Shown: positions 1 through 8,688, counted from the stretch's first letter. The stretch: 39,937 nucleotides of DNA from Pseudomonadales bacterium (GCA_030749725.1 JASMJM010000099.1:1-39937), one strand, 5' to 3'. Notes: generated from the letters alone by a model not told the origin. Made by a program: numbers and translations.

Positions 1-62
1 ACCAGATCTTCTAGTGCTTGCCTTTCTTCTACTGTTAGCCTCACGACAAATTTCTTTTTCAT
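1..62 (-). CDS. IS630-family transposase, N-terminal fragment (runs off the window)
   Basis: Reading leftward from an ATG at 62 gives about 20 codons beginning MKKKFVVRLTVEERQALED. A basic start followed by a Leu-Thr-x-Glu-Glu-Arg segment is typical of the N-terminal helix-turn-helix region of IS630-family transposases ('xVxLTxEERxxLExL'). A weak purine-rich stretch (GAGAAAG) precedes the start. The window edge cuts the gene, so neither the catalytic DDE domain nor intactness can be judged. The gene points away from ileS and does not interrupt the ileS promoter or leader. Confidence 0.6.
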   Translation of the reverse strand, partial: MKKKFVVRLTVEERQALEDL

Positions 63-115
63 ATGCTTTCTCAAGATGTTGCTGGACAATGTTGAGAAGT
101 CACTTTAACATTAGG
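1..115 (-). mobile_element. Edge of an IS630-like insertion sequence
   Basis: The transposase start at 62 and about 50 bases upstream of it look like one end of an IS630/Tc1-like element running off the left edge of the window. The outer end is placed near 115, at a TA dinucleotide, because elements of this family insert at TA and have short ends ahead of the transposase. The far end is outside the window, so the terminal inverted repeat cannot be checked and this boundary is a guess. Confidence 0.35.
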
Positions 116-157
116 TGGCATCAAAATGAAGCACTACTAGCAGGGACGAAACCAACC

Positions 158-185
158 TTGACAAGCGGGCTATAATCCATAATCC
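158..185 (+). promoter_or_regulatory. Candidate promoter for the ileS leader transcript
   Basis: A perfect TTGACA lies at 158-163 and a perfect TATAAT at 171-176, but they are only 7 bp apart and cannot pair as one promoter. TATAAT alone, or TTGACA with the TAATCC at 180-185 (16-bp spacer), would start transcription around 183-192, just ahead of the leader peptide ATG at 194. The leader peptide would then have a very short 5' untranslated region. The position is inferred from the sequence only. Confidence 0.4.
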
Positions 186-193
186 TTAGCCCT

Positions 194-259
194 ATGGACA
201 GATCAATACTCGGTGCGCAAATTATAATCATCATTATCCAGTCCCTGGGGGTGGGTTAA
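194..259 (+). CDS. Isoleucine-rich leader peptide of the ileS attenuator
   Basis: This 21-codon ORF starts at ATG 194 and stops at TAA 257-259. It reads MDRSILGAQ, then six consecutive Ile codons at 221-238 (ATT ATA ATC ATC ATT ATC), then QSLGVG. Seven of 21 residues are Ile, and the gene downstream is isoleucyl-tRNA synthetase. Runs of the regulating amino acid's codons followed by a terminator are the hallmark of ribosome-mediated attenuation, as in ilv, leu, his and pheST leaders. The stop codon sits at the end of the antiterminator arm (248-257), so a ribosome that finishes the peptide would mask that arm. No convincing Shine-Dalgarno sequence precedes the ATG, so initiation may be near-leaderless. 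Its role as a cis-acting sensor is inferred. Confidence 0.8.
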   Translation: MDRSILGAQIIIIIIQSLGVG

Positions 260-297
260 GGCGCGCAACGAAATAGCGAACTGACGAAACCCGCCCC
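248..297 (+). promoter_or_regulatory. Antiterminator pairing in the ileS leader RNA
   Basis: Bases 248-257 (GGGGTGGGTT) can pair with 288-297 (AACCCGCCCC) over 10 bp, with one G-U wobble (U252-G293). Bases 288-295 are also the 5' arm of the terminator hairpin, so the two structures exclude each other. A ribosome stalled on the early Ile codons leaves 248-257 free and would favour this pairing, allowing read-through into ileS. A ribosome at the stop codon (257-259) covers the arm. The pairing was found by eye; no folding energy was computed. Confidence 0.7.
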
Positions 298-315
298 AGA
301 CAGGCGGGTTTTTTT
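287..315 (+). terminator. Intrinsic terminator in the ileS leader (attenuator)
   Basis: A GC-rich hairpin pairs 288-295 (AACCCGCC) with 303-310 (GGCGGGTT) around a 7-base loop, extendable by A287-T311. It is followed directly by a T run (309-315). It lies after the leader peptide and before the chosen ileS start at 343, as expected for an attenuator. It could instead be only the end of an upstream transcript, but no upstream gene on this strand is visible and the leader peptide argues against that. Confidence 0.85.
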
Positions 316-342
316 ATGATGATTGAGGCAGGGAGAGACCAC

Positions 343-3300
343 GTGGCTGATAGAGCCAACAATTCAACTGGTGATTCGTTTTCATTTGCTGAGTCGGAAA
401 ACCGCATTCTCGAGTTTTGGGAGAACAGCAAGATCTTCCAGAAGTCACTGCAGCAAACCAGCAACTGCCAACCCTACGTCTTCTACGACGGGCCGCCTTT
501 TGCAACCGGTCTGCCGCACCACGGCCATCTGGTTGCGTCGACCCTCAAGGATATCGTACCCCGCTACTTCACCATGAAGGGATATCACGTGCAGCGGCGC
601 TTCGGCTGGGACTGTCACGGACTGCCGATCGAACACGAGATTGACAAACAGCTTGGCATGTCATCCCAGGAGGGCGTGGAAAAACTGGGAATCAAGGGGT
701 ACAACGATGAGTGTCGGAAGATCGTGCAGCGTTACACTGCCGAATGGCAGAAGACCATCAACCGGATCGGTCGCTGGGTAGATTTTGAAAATGACTACAA
801 GACCATGGAGCCCTGGTATATGGAATCCGTATGGTGGGTGGTCAAGCAACTCTGGGACAAGGGACTGATCTATCAGGGCTTGAAAGTCGTGCCCTTCTCC
901 ACCGCCCTCAGCACTGTCCTTTCCAACTTCGAAGCGGGACAGAACTACCAGGAAGTACAGGACCCGGCGGTAACGGTCATGTTCAAGCTGAAGGACGATG
1001 ACACCTATATTGCCGCTTGGACCACAACCCCCTGGACGCTTCCCTCCAACCTCGCGTTGTGCGTCCGGGAGGATATCGATTACGTCACCGTGCGGGATGA
1101 GGACCAGAATTTCAAGTTTATCCTGGCCAAGGAGAGGCTTGCCGACATCGGCAAGAACAAGAATCTGAGGGTGCTGTCGGAGATGAAGGGGAGCGATCTT
1201 ACCGGTAGAATCTACGAACCACTGTTCCCCTATTTCCGTCATCTGGAGGAACAGGGCGCCTTTCAAATCCTGTCAGATGACTATGTAACAACCGAGAGCG
1301 GTACGGGCATCGTCCACCAGGCACCGGCCTTCGGCGAGGATGACTTCCGCATCTTCAAGCAAGCGGGTATCGATCTGCTGGTTTGTCCCATCGACATGCA
1401 GGGATGTTTCACGGCCGAGGTCACGGACTTTGCCGGGCAGTATGTCAAGGATGCCGATAAGGAGATCGTTAGATATCTAAAAGAATCCGGTGCCCTTTAT
1501 ATTCACGATGTAGTGGTGCACAGCTACCCATTCTGCTGGCGGTCCGACACGCCAATCATCTATCGGACCATCCCCTCCTGGTATGTCCGGGTGGAACCGA
1601 TGCGTGAGCAACTCAGCAAGGTGAACGAACAGATCAACTGGGTCCCCGGCCACATGCAAAGTGGCCGTATGGGCAACTGGCTGGAAGGCGCTCTCGACTG
1701 GGCCATTTCCCGTAATCGATACTGGGGCACACCCCTGCCCATCTGGATAAACGATGCAACCGGCAGCCAGATATGCATTGGTTCGATTGCGGAACTGAAA
1801 AAATATACGGGTGTGGAGGTGGATGACCTGCACAGGGAGAGTATCGATCCGCTCTCATTCGAGGTCGCAGGGGAGGCGGGAACCTATCGCAGGATTGAAG
1901 AGGTGCTGGATTGCTGGTTCGAATCAGGTTCCATGCCTTACGCCCAAATGCACTACCCGTTCGAAAACCAGGATCTGTTTGCCAAGGGATTTCCCGCTGA
2001 ATTTATCGCGGAAGGTCTGGATCAGACCCGCGGCTGGTTCTATACCATGATTGTCCTGGGTACGGCACTGTTCGGAAAACCTGCCTTCAGCAACGTGATC
2101 GTTAACGGCACCGTCCTCGACCAGGATGGCAAGAAGATGTCCAAGCGTCTGCGCAACTACACGGCGCCTGACGAATTGATGGAGATGTACGGCGCTGATG
2201 CACTGCGTCTGTATCTCATCAATTCAAGCCTGGTGAGGGCCGAAGACCAACAGTTCAGCGATGCCGGCGTAAAGGATATGGTACGAAGGGCGCTGCTGCC
2301 CTGGCTAAACGCGTTCAAGTTTCTCAAGACCTACGCAGAGATCGACGGCTGGTCACCGGAGGAGCGCGAAGTGGTCAGTGATAACATAGTCGACCAGTGG
2401 ATCATCTCGCGACTGCAGTCCCTCAAAGAAAACATTGCGCGGGAGATGGCGAACTACAAACTCTACAACGTGGTACCCGCCCTGTTTGAGTTCATAGAGG
2501 ATCTGACCAACTGGTATATCCGTCTTAACCGTTCACGTTATTGGGCAGAGGAGATGACCGACGACAAACGAACGGCTTATGCGACCCTCTATCTGGCCAT
2601 CTACGAACTGAGTCTCAGTATGGCACCTTTCGCTCCCTTCCTGTCAGAACACATCTACCAGGAGCTGGGCAAACTCGGGACGCAAAGCCGGCAGAATAAC
2701 ATGGAGTCGGTACATTTGTGCGAATACCCCGAGGCCGAAACTGAGCTGATAAAGCCCGAACTGGAACAAGCGGTGGGAAGGATGCAGAACATCATCCTGC
2801 TCGGCCGGCAGAAACGCAATCAGGTGAAGATCAAAACCAAGGTACCCCTGTCCCGATTGACGATCATCCACAAGGACACCGACCTGCTGGCAGAGATCGG
2901 CAAACTTGAGCCATACATCAAGACAGAGCTGAACGTCAAACGCGTGGAGTATTCATCCGCTGAGGAAGTGTTTATAGACCTCTATGCCAAGCCCAATTCA
3001 CCCATCTTGGGGAAAAGGCTGGGTAAATCATTCCGGCAGTACAAGGATTTGATCGAACAGCTCGACGCGGCCGAGTTGAATCGTCTGCAGGAGAGCGGCC
3101 AGATACAACTGGAAGGGGAATCATTTTCCACGGATGAAATCCTACTATTTCGCGAAGCAAAACAGGGAACACAGGCACTGTCCAACCGTTTTATTTCCAT
3201 CGATATGGACTGCGAACTCAGCGAGGAGCTGATGGCAGAAGGATGGGCGCGAGAAGTGGTCAATCGAATCCAGAGGTCGCGCAAAGATCTGGGTTTTAAC

Positions 3301-3495
3301 GTCGTGGATCGTATCAAGGTAGTCTATTCGAGTTCTGACGAGCTGGCGGCGGCGATCGAAGAACACCTGCCATACATCAAGAGTGAAACCCTGGCCAGCG
3401 AATTCGTGCGCGGAACGGTCAGTGATTCAACATGGCAGTTCAAAATAGACGGTCACGACTTGCGTCTGGATCTCAAAAGGGACAATGTGACTTGA
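343..3495 (+). CDS. ileS: Isoleucyl-tRNA synthetase, long eukaryote-like (type 2) form
   Basis: This cytoplasmic enzyme charges tRNA-Ile with isoleucine. From the GTG at 343 the protein has 1050 residues. The HIGH motif appears as HHGH at residues 59-62 (in GLPHHGHL) and KMSKR at 598-602; the editing (CP1) domain lies between and an anticodon-binding helical domain follows. The C-terminus lacks the cysteine zinc finger of the shorter E. coli-type enzyme, and length and sequence fit the eukaryote-like IleRS2 group, which is often mupirocin-insensitive (family knowledge, not shown here). An in-frame ATG at 316 directly abuts the terminator T run and has no ribosome site. GTG 343 follows GGGAGAG at 331-337, so it is preferred. 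Expression is probably set by the Ile attenuator just upstream. Confidence 0.95.
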   Translation: MADRANNSTGDSFSFAESENRILEFWENSKIFQKSLQQTSNCQPYVFYDGPPFATGLPHHGHLVASTLKDIVPRYFTMKGYHVQRRFGWDCHGLPIEHEIDKQLGMSSQEGVEKLGIKGYNDECRKIVQRYTAEWQKTINRIGRWVDFENDYKTMEPWYMESVWWVVKQLWDKGLIYQGLKVVPFSTALSTVLSNFEAGQNYQEVQDPAVTVMFKLKDDDTYIAAWTTTPWTLPSNLALCVREDIDYVTVRDEDQNFKFILAKERLADIGKNKNLRVLSEMKGSDLTGRIYEPLFPYFRHLEEQGAFQILSDDYVTTESGTGIVHQAPAFGEDDFRIFKQAGIDLLVCPIDMQGCFTAEVTDFAGQYVKDADKEIVRYLKESGALYIHDVVVHSYPFCWRSDTPIIYRTIPSWYVRVEPMREQLSKVNEQINWVPGHMQSGRMGNWLEGALDWAISRNRYWGTPLPIWINDATGSQICIGSIAELKKYTGVEVDDLHRESIDPLSFEVAGEAGTYRRIEEVLDCWFESGSMPYAQMHYPFENQDLFAKGFPAEFIAEGLDQTRGWFYTMIVLGTALFGKPAFSNVIVNGTVLDQDGKKMSKRLRNYTAPDELMEMYGADALRLYLINSSLVRAEDQQFSDAGVKDMVRRALLPWLNAFKFLKTYAEIDGWSPEEREVVSDNIVDQWIISRLQSLKENIAREMANYKLYNVVPALFEFIEDLTNWYIRLNRSRYWAEEMTDDKRTAYATLYLAIYELSLSMAPFAPFLSEHIYQELGKLGTQSRQNNMESVHLCEYPEAETELIKPELEQAVGRMQNIILLGRQKRNQVKIKTKVPLSRLTIIHKDTDLLAEIGKLEPYIKTELNVKRVEYSSAEEVFIDLYAKPNSPILGKRLGKSFRQYKDLIEQLDAAELNRLQESGQIQLEGESFSTDEILLFREAKQGTQALSNRFISIDMDCELSEELMAEGWAREVVNRIQRSRKDLGFNVVDRIKVVYSSSDELAAAIEEHLPYIKSETLASEFVRGTVSDSTWQFKIDGHDLRLDLKRDNVT

Positions 3496-3601
3496 TGTGA
3501 CGACGATGGGTACACCGCGCCCCAGGTCCGCAAATCAGTTGCTCACCCAAGTTCCGATCGCGCTATAGTATGCGGCAGGCAACGACCTTGGCGAAAAAAC
3601 G

Positions 3602-4987
3602 ATGGATGAATTACTGAACGGGCCGGTAAGAAAACTTGCAGCGGCCATCGTCAGCGGCGAGATCACTTCCGTACAACTGGTGACCGCTTTTCTGGATCGC
3701 ATCCAGCAGGTTAACCCCAAACTCAATGCGGTTGTTCATCTCACTGCCGAAGCAGCTCTGAAACACGCCAGAAACGCCGATGCGGAGCTCAAAAACGGTC
3801 GTGTTAAAGGTCCCCTGCACGGCGTTCCCATGACCATCAAAGACAGCCTGGATACCACTGACGCCATTACCACCTGGGGCACCAAAGGCAGGGCAGATGT
3901 TAGGCCCGGCGCCGATGCGACCTGTGTGGCTCGTTTGCGGGAGGCGGGCGCAATCCTGATGGGAAAGACCAACACGCCGGAATTTACCCTCTCGTTCGAG
4001 ACGGATAACCTGGTCTATGGGCGCACTAACAATCCTTACGATCTGGACCGGACAGCGGGCGGCAGCAGTGGCGGCGCCGCGGCCATCATCGCCGCTGGTG
4101 GCTCGCCGCTGGATATCGGTACCGACACCGCAGGCAGTATCCGACTTCCGGCTCATTTCTGTGGTGTCACAGGTATCAAACCCAGCAGCGGCCGCGTGCC
4201 TTGCACGGGCAATGCCCTGCCCACTTCAGGACTGCTGGCGCCCCTGTCACAGCCCGGCCCGATGGGTCGCTTCGTAGACGATCTCATCTACACGCTGCCG
4301 ATCATTGCAGGACCCGATCTGATCGATCAGGGTGCGGTGGCGGCCAGCTTGCAGGATCCAGACGATGTCGATGTGAGCCGTCTGCGCTTCGGCTACCACA
4401 CCGACAACGGCATTGTGACACCCACCGCTGAGATCACGGCAGCCGTTAACTCAGCCGTAAAGTTGTTGAGCGACGCTGGATTCAAGGTGGATTCCGTCAG
4501 GCCCACTGGTATTGAGATGTCCGGTCTGATTCTCTCCAGGCTGTTCGCTGCAGATGGCGGCCTGGGTGTGGAAGCACTACTGGATGACGCCAGAACCAGC
4601 GAACCTTCTGCCTACGTTGCAAATTTCCTCAAGCTTGCAGACGGCCCGCAAATGGACAATCGGGAATTTGCCCAGCTTATCGTGATGTGGCACAACTATC
4701 GCAGCTCCATGCTCTCCTATTTCGAAGATTACGATGTTCTTATCTGCCCCGTGAACGCCAGCGCCGCTGTACTTCACGGTACCACCGATGACACCAGTGG
4801 TTACACCTATACGAGTGCCTACAACCTGGCAGGCTGGCCGGGAGTGGTCATACGGGCAGGTACCGCGGTGGGTAACCTGCCGATCGGCATACAGATCCTG
4901 GCTGAACCCTGGCGCGAAGACATCGCCCTGGCCGTGGCCCGCTGGCTGGAAGAGCAGTTGGGTGTATTTCCAGGTCCCCAATTATAG
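3602..4987 (+). CDS. Amidase-signature family hydrolase
   Basis: A 461-residue amidase of the GatA/FAAH superfamily, which hydrolyses amide bonds with a Ser-cisSer-Lys triad. The triad is visible: Lys80 (in MTIKDS), Ser155 (in AGGSSGG) and Ser179 (in TAGSIRLP). The 24-residue spacing between the serines matches fatty acid amide hydrolase. The signature region covers about residues 75-195 and the full expected fold length is present. No signal peptide is seen, so it is probably cytoplasmic. It starts 106 bp after ileS with no clear ribosome site. No gatB or gatC is adjacent, so a stand-alone amidase of unknown substrate is more likely than the tRNA amidotransferase subunit. Confidence 0.9.
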   Translation: MDELLNGPVRKLAAAIVSGEITSVQLVTAFLDRIQQVNPKLNAVVHLTAEAALKHARNADAELKNGRVKGPLHGVPMTIKDSLDTTDAITTWGTKGRADVRPGADATCVARLREAGAILMGKTNTPEFTLSFETDNLVYGRTNNPYDLDRTAGGSSGGAAAIIAAGGSPLDIGTDTAGSIRLPAHFCGVTGIKPSSGRVPCTGNALPTSGLLAPLSQPGPMGRFVDDLIYTLPIIAGPDLIDQGAVAASLQDPDDVDVSRLRFGYHTDNGIVTPTAEITAAVNSAVKLLSDAGFKVDSVRPTGIEMSGLILSRLFAADGGLGVEALLDDARTSEPSAYVANFLKLADGPQMDNREFAQLIVMWHNYRSSMLSYFEDYDVLICPVNASAAVLHGTTDDTSGYTYTSAYNLAGWPGVVIRAGTAVGNLPIGIQILAEPWREDIALAVARWLEEQLGVFPGPQL

Positions 4988-5214
4988 GTTCAGCACCGGC
5001 TTAGCAAGAGTTTTGGCATAGGTTTAGTGTCTCTTCAGGAAACATGGCAAACTATTTCCAGGCAATTCTCGTCTATCTATTGCGAAGTCGTGCCATCAGG
5101 ACAACCGCCGCTCACAGCTACCGATCCATCGCTAAATACTGGCATAGTGGGTGATAAACCCGTATTCTTAGCGGCCATTTTGTATCAGGTTCAAGAACCA
5201 ATCGGGACAGTAAA

Positions 5215-6558
5215 ATGAGATTCAAAGCACACACGATATCAGCGACGGCACTGTGCCTTTTCCTTGGCCAGGCTAATGCAGCAACTCTTGCTGAGATCTA
5301 TGACCTTTCAGTCACGAACGACCCCCAGATAGGTGCAGCCGAAGCCACTTTCATGGCAAGAAAGGAGATAGTCACCCAGGCAAGAGCTGGGTTACTGCCT
5401 AGTATAGGCATTGGGGGCAGCCACAGTGAGAGCCAGCGTGCAGTGCTTCCGAACGCGTTCGGAGACAGATTCGAAGCCCACGGCTGGCAGGCGCGTATCA
5501 ACCAACCGGTATTTCGTCTGGACACCTGGTTCCAGTTCCAGCGGTCCAAGGATGTGCGGGCACAGGCTAAGGCCAACTTTGCAACGGAGCAACAGGATCT
5601 GATCGTTCGCGTTGCAGAAAGCTACTTCAGTATACTTGAGGCCCAGGACCGGCTGACCGCTTCCGAAGCGGCGAGAGATGCGACAAAGCGACAATTGGAA
5701 CAGGTGCAGCAACGTTTTGACGTCGGCCTTGTCGCAATTACCGATGTGCTGGAAGCCACTGCAGCATTCGATTCACAGGCTGTCACCGTCATTGAAGCCG
5801 AAGGAGCACAGCAGGTCAGCTTCGAACCCCTACTGCGTCTGACCGGTGAGCGTCTTGAGGAAGTCGCCAGCCTCAGTCCAGAATTTCCGGTCAAGTATCC
5901 CGAACCCAGAGACGAGGATGCCTGGGTTGAGACCGCCCTGCAGCAGAATTTCAGCTTACTGGCCGCAAAAGAGGGGATCAAGGCGGCGCAGAAACAGATA
6001 CAAGTAGTCAGGTCCGGCCACTATCCAAGTGTGGATGCTTCCGTTTCCTATGGCCACAATGTCACTGGTGGTGGTGACTTTTTTGGCAGCAAGGTCAACA
6101 ACAAATCCATTTCGTTGGTACTGAATGTCCCCTTATACTCAGGCGGCGCAGTCCATTCGAGAGTGAAGCAAGCAATATTTGACCTGGAAGCAGCCCAAAA
6201 GAATCTGGAATTAACCCAGAAATCAGTAGTCGAACAAACCAGAATCATGTACACCGCCATCAACACCGATGTTGGTCGCGTAGAGGCGCGACTGAAAGGG
6301 ATCGAGTCCAGCCAAAGTGCGCTGGATGCGACGCAGACCGGCTATGAGGTAGGAACCCGTAATATCGTCGATGTGCTGCTCGCCCAGCGAAGCCTATTTC
6401 AGGCGCAGTTTGAGTATGCCAGCGCCAAGTACAAATACGTTCTGGATACGTTCAGAATAAAACAGTTGGCCGGAACACTGAGCCCTGAGGATATCATTGA
6501 ACTGACCCGATTCCTGGACTCCTCGACATCAATAAAGAAGCTGTCACGTGTGAACTAA
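5215..6558 (+). CDS. tolC: TolC-family outer-membrane efflux protein
   Basis: A 447-residue TolC-like protein that would form the trimeric outer-membrane channel for efflux pumps or type I secretion. Residues 1-22 are a signal peptide (hydrophobic core, cleavage after QANA). The rest shows two repeated halves rich in long Ala/Gln helices with short beta segments, for example the second-half pattern at about 270-310 (VDASVSYGHN, then SLVLNVPLYSGG). This is the usual TolC layout, at about the usual mature length. No membrane-fusion protein or inner-membrane pump is adjacent, so its partners are elsewhere or it is a general TolC. The 227 bp before it hold no gene I can support. Confidence 0.9.
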   Translation: MRFKAHTISATALCLFLGQANAATLAEIYDLSVTNDPQIGAAEATFMARKEIVTQARAGLLPSIGIGGSHSESQRAVLPNAFGDRFEAHGWQARINQPVFRLDTWFQFQRSKDVRAQAKANFATEQQDLIVRVAESYFSILEAQDRLTASEAARDATKRQLEQVQQRFDVGLVAITDVLEATAAFDSQAVTVIEAEGAQQVSFEPLLRLTGERLEEVASLSPEFPVKYPEPRDEDAWVETALQQNFSLLAAKEGIKAAQKQIQVVRSGHYPSVDASVSYGHNVTGGGDFFGSKVNNKSISLVLNVPLYSGGAVHSRVKQAIFDLEAAQKNLELTQKSVVEQTRIMYTAINTDVGRVEARLKGIESSQSALDATQTGYEVGTRNIVDVLLAQRSLFQAQFEYASAKYKYVLDTFRIKQLAGTLSPEDIIELTRFLDSSTSIKKLSRVN

Positions 6559-6578
6559 CATCCAGTGTTTTCTAGCCC

Positions 6579-6992
6579 ATGAATGAAGACTGCATTTTCT
6601 GCCGGATACGTGAAGGGGCATTGCCCGCCCACAAAGTTTATGAGGATGAGTCGAGCTTGGCCTTTATGGATACTTCTCCCGTCAGTGAAGGCCATGTGCT
6701 GGTCATCACCAAAGACCACTATGAGAATATATTCGAAGCCACACCCGAATCGTTGGCGGCAGTTTCCAATACGGTAGCGAAGATTGCCAAAGGGATCAGA
6801 GTGGTATTCAGCCCAGACGGACTCACAGTGGCTCAGCTCAATGGTAGCGCTGCAGGCCAGACTGTGTTCCATTACCACACTCATCTGATTCCGCGTCGCG
6901 ATGGAGACCCCATGGATCTGCATGCACGAGGCCAGGCAGAGCCGGACAAGCTGGCAGAGATAGCGGCAAAGATCAGCGGCGCGCTAGATTAG
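6579..6992 (+). CDS. HIT-family nucleotide hydrolase
   Basis: A 137-residue histidine-triad protein of the HinT/Fhit-like group, which hydrolyses nucleoside phosphoramidates or similar AMP conjugates. The triad is H98-Y-H100-T-H102 in FHYHTHLIPR. An N-terminal C5-x2-C8 pair (CIFCRI) fits the zinc-binding site of HinT-like enzymes. The whole protein has the family length and no signal peptide, so it is cytoplasmic. It begins 20 bp after the tolC-like stop, so the two are probably co-transcribed. Confidence 0.93.
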   Translation: MNEDCIFCRIREGALPAHKVYEDESSLAFMDTSPVSEGHVLVITKDHYENIFEATPESLAAVSNTVAKIAKGIRVVFSPDGLTVAQLNGSAAGQTVFHYHTHLIPRRDGDPMDLHARGQAEPDKLAEIAAKISGALD

Positions 6993-7060
6993 CTTTTGTG
7001 TTCCTCTCAAGTTGATTCCACGTAATCGCAAACATTTTATGTAGACACGGATTCGTCAAA

Positions 7061-7339
7061 GTGGAAGATCTCAGTATTCATGCAATTGTAACGGGTCGAG
7101 TGCAGGGAGTTTACTATCGGGCCTCATTACGACGAGAAGCAGTTCGCCTGGGACTGAACGGATTTGTCAAGAACCTGGCCGACGGTCGAGTCGAGTTTTT
7201 TGCCAGGGGCAGCGCTCTTTCTGTCGATACACTGGTCAAGTGGAGCAGGCAGGGACCGCCATTGGCCCGTGTCACCGGAATTGAGGTCTTGGACAGTCAG
7301 ATAGACGAGTGCTTCGATGGCTTTGAAATTCGCAGTTAG
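7061..7339 (+). CDS. acyP: Acylphosphatase
   Basis: A 92-residue acylphosphatase that cleaves carboxyl-phosphate bonds in small acyl phosphates. The signature GRVQGVYYR (residues 12-20) contains the phosphate-binding loop and catalytic Arg20. Asn38 in VKNLADG is the second catalytic residue. The start is a GTG at 7061; no in-frame ATG precedes the conserved strand. The protein is full length for the family. It follows the HIT gene by 68 bp on the same strand. Confidence 0.93.
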   Translation: MEDLSIHAIVTGRVQGVYYRASLRREAVRLGLNGFVKNLADGRVEFFARGSALSVDTLVKWSRQGPPLARVTGIEVLDSQIDECFDGFEIRS

Positions 7340-7569
7340 TGTCCATCCAGAAATAGGTGTCTTGGGCGAAATCAATGCGACAGGGTAGAAATGTTTGCTG
7401 TAAACACAATAGTTTGAGTGGGCCGCATTCGGATGGGCACCCGAAGCACGGACTTTTAATACGGATGGGCACCAGTTAGGTGTTTGTCGGACTTCACTAC
7501 CCGTAGCCAGGTTCCGGACTCGATGGCAGATTCTCAAAATCTGAGAGACACCCCAAGGGAGCGGCAAGA

Positions 7570-8688
7570 ATGCATCGCTTAAAAGAGACGACCAAGACAT
7601 GGGTCTTGCCTATCCTCCTGGCAGGATCTGTCGGCATCGTTGTATTCGCCATCAACGACTCGCCGTCGGAAGGTCGCAAAGCCACCCCTTCGATAGCCCC
7701 GATGCAACAGCAGGGCTTTCAAACCGACGATGAACGCAACAATATCGAAGTATTCAAGAATGTCAGTCCCTCGGTCGTCTTTGTCACCAACACCGTACTT
7801 CGAAGACAGCTCTTCTCGCCGAATGCAATGGAGATACCGCAAGGTAGCGGCACCGGTTTTATCTGGGATGAGGAAGGCTTGATCGTGACCAACTTTCATG
7901 TCGTGTATCGAGCCAACAAGATCACCATCACGTTACAGGATGGCAACGACTACGACGCGCAGGTGGTCGGTACTGCGCCGGAGAAAGATATTGCTGTGTT
8001 GCGTATCGATGCTCCGCGAGACCAGCTTAAACCAATCCCTCTCGGAGATTCCGGACAGCTGTCTGTGGGAAGAAAGGTATTGGCCATCGGTAACCCATTT
8101 GCCCTGGACACGTCGCTATCGGTCGGTGTTGTCAGTGCCTTGGGACGAGAGATTAAATCTCTGGACAATCGTACCATCAAAGACGTGATTCAAACCGATG
8201 CAGCTATAAACCCCGGCAATTCAGGTGGTCCGCTGTTGAACTCACTCGGACAGTTAGTCGGGGTAAATACCGCTATCTACAGTCCAAGTGGAGCAAGTGC
8301 AGGAATTGGCTTTGCCATCCCGGTGAATGCAATCAAGAGGATTGTGCCCCAGTTGATCGAACATGGCCGTCTGTACAGGCCGATACTGGGAGTTGAGCTG
8401 CTGCCTGAATACTGGGCACGGCGCCTGGGCGTGAAGGGGGTTGCCGTTCTGTCTGTGGAGAGAGGCCTGCCGGCGTCAACGGCAGGGATGATCGGTATTC
8501 GTGAAGATCGGCGCGGTCGAATCCACGTCGGAGATGTTATAATAGCAATCGACGATGATCCCGTGATCAATCAAGACAATCTGCTCGACCTACTGGAACG
8601 CCACGAACCGGGCGATACAATAAAGGTGACTACCTTGCGCGAGAATGAGATCAAGAACTATGAAGTCATCCTCGCAAAGCCAGAGTGA
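7570..8688 (+). CDS. DegS/HtrA-like membrane-anchored serine protease with PDZ domain
   Basis: A 372-residue trypsin-like protease of the HtrA family. One N-terminal hydrophobic segment (about residues 10-28) would anchor it in the inner membrane with the protease in the periplasm. The triad is His110 (TNFHVV), Asp140 (EKDIAVL) and Ser218 (PGNSGGPL). A single PDZ domain follows (about 270-370). One PDZ and a membrane anchor resemble DegS, the protease that starts the sigma-E envelope stress response by cutting RseA, rather than two-PDZ DegP. Nothing near it confirms that role. AAGGGAG lies about 8 bp before the ATG. Confidence 0.93.
   Translation: MHRLKETTKTWVLPILLAGSVGIVVFAINDSPSEGRKATPSIAPMQQQGFQTDDERNNIEVFKNVSPSVVFVTNTVLRRQLFSPNAMEIPQGSGTGFIWDEEGLIVTNFHVVYRANKITITLQDGNDYDAQVVGTAPEKDIAVLRIDAPRDQLKPIPLGDSGQLSVGRKVLAIGNPFALDTSLSVGVVSALGREIKSLDNRTIKDVIQTDAAINPGNSGGPLLNSLGQLVGVNTAIYSPSGASAGIGFAIPVNAIKRIVPQLIEHGRLYRPILGVELLPEYWARRLGVKGVAVLSVERGLPASTAGMIGIREDRRGRIHVGDVIIAIDDDPVINQDNLLDLLERHEPGDTIKVTTLRENEIKNYEVILAKPE

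Noticed and set aside
241-315. T-box riboswitch upstream of ileS
   Set aside because: GGGTGGG at 249-255 recalls the T-box start, but the rest of the T-box consensus and a Stem I are missing. The Ile-rich peptide and paired arms explain the region better.
661-1266. 201-codon minus-strand frame inside ileS
   Set aside because: It lies wholly opposite a well-supported synthetase gene, has no ribosome site and no recognisable domain.
5189-5200. Near-palindrome GGTTCAAGAACC before the tolC-like gene
   Set aside because: A hairpin would have a two-base loop, and as an operator it is short and unsupported by other copies.
5027-5218. 63-codon frame before the tolC-like gene
   Set aside because: No ribosome site, no protein-like pattern, and it overlaps the tolC start.
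7430-7473. Direct repeat CGGATGGGCACC at 7430-7441 and 7462-7473
   Set aside because: Only 12 bp and two copies, between acylphosphatase and the protease; too little to assign a role.
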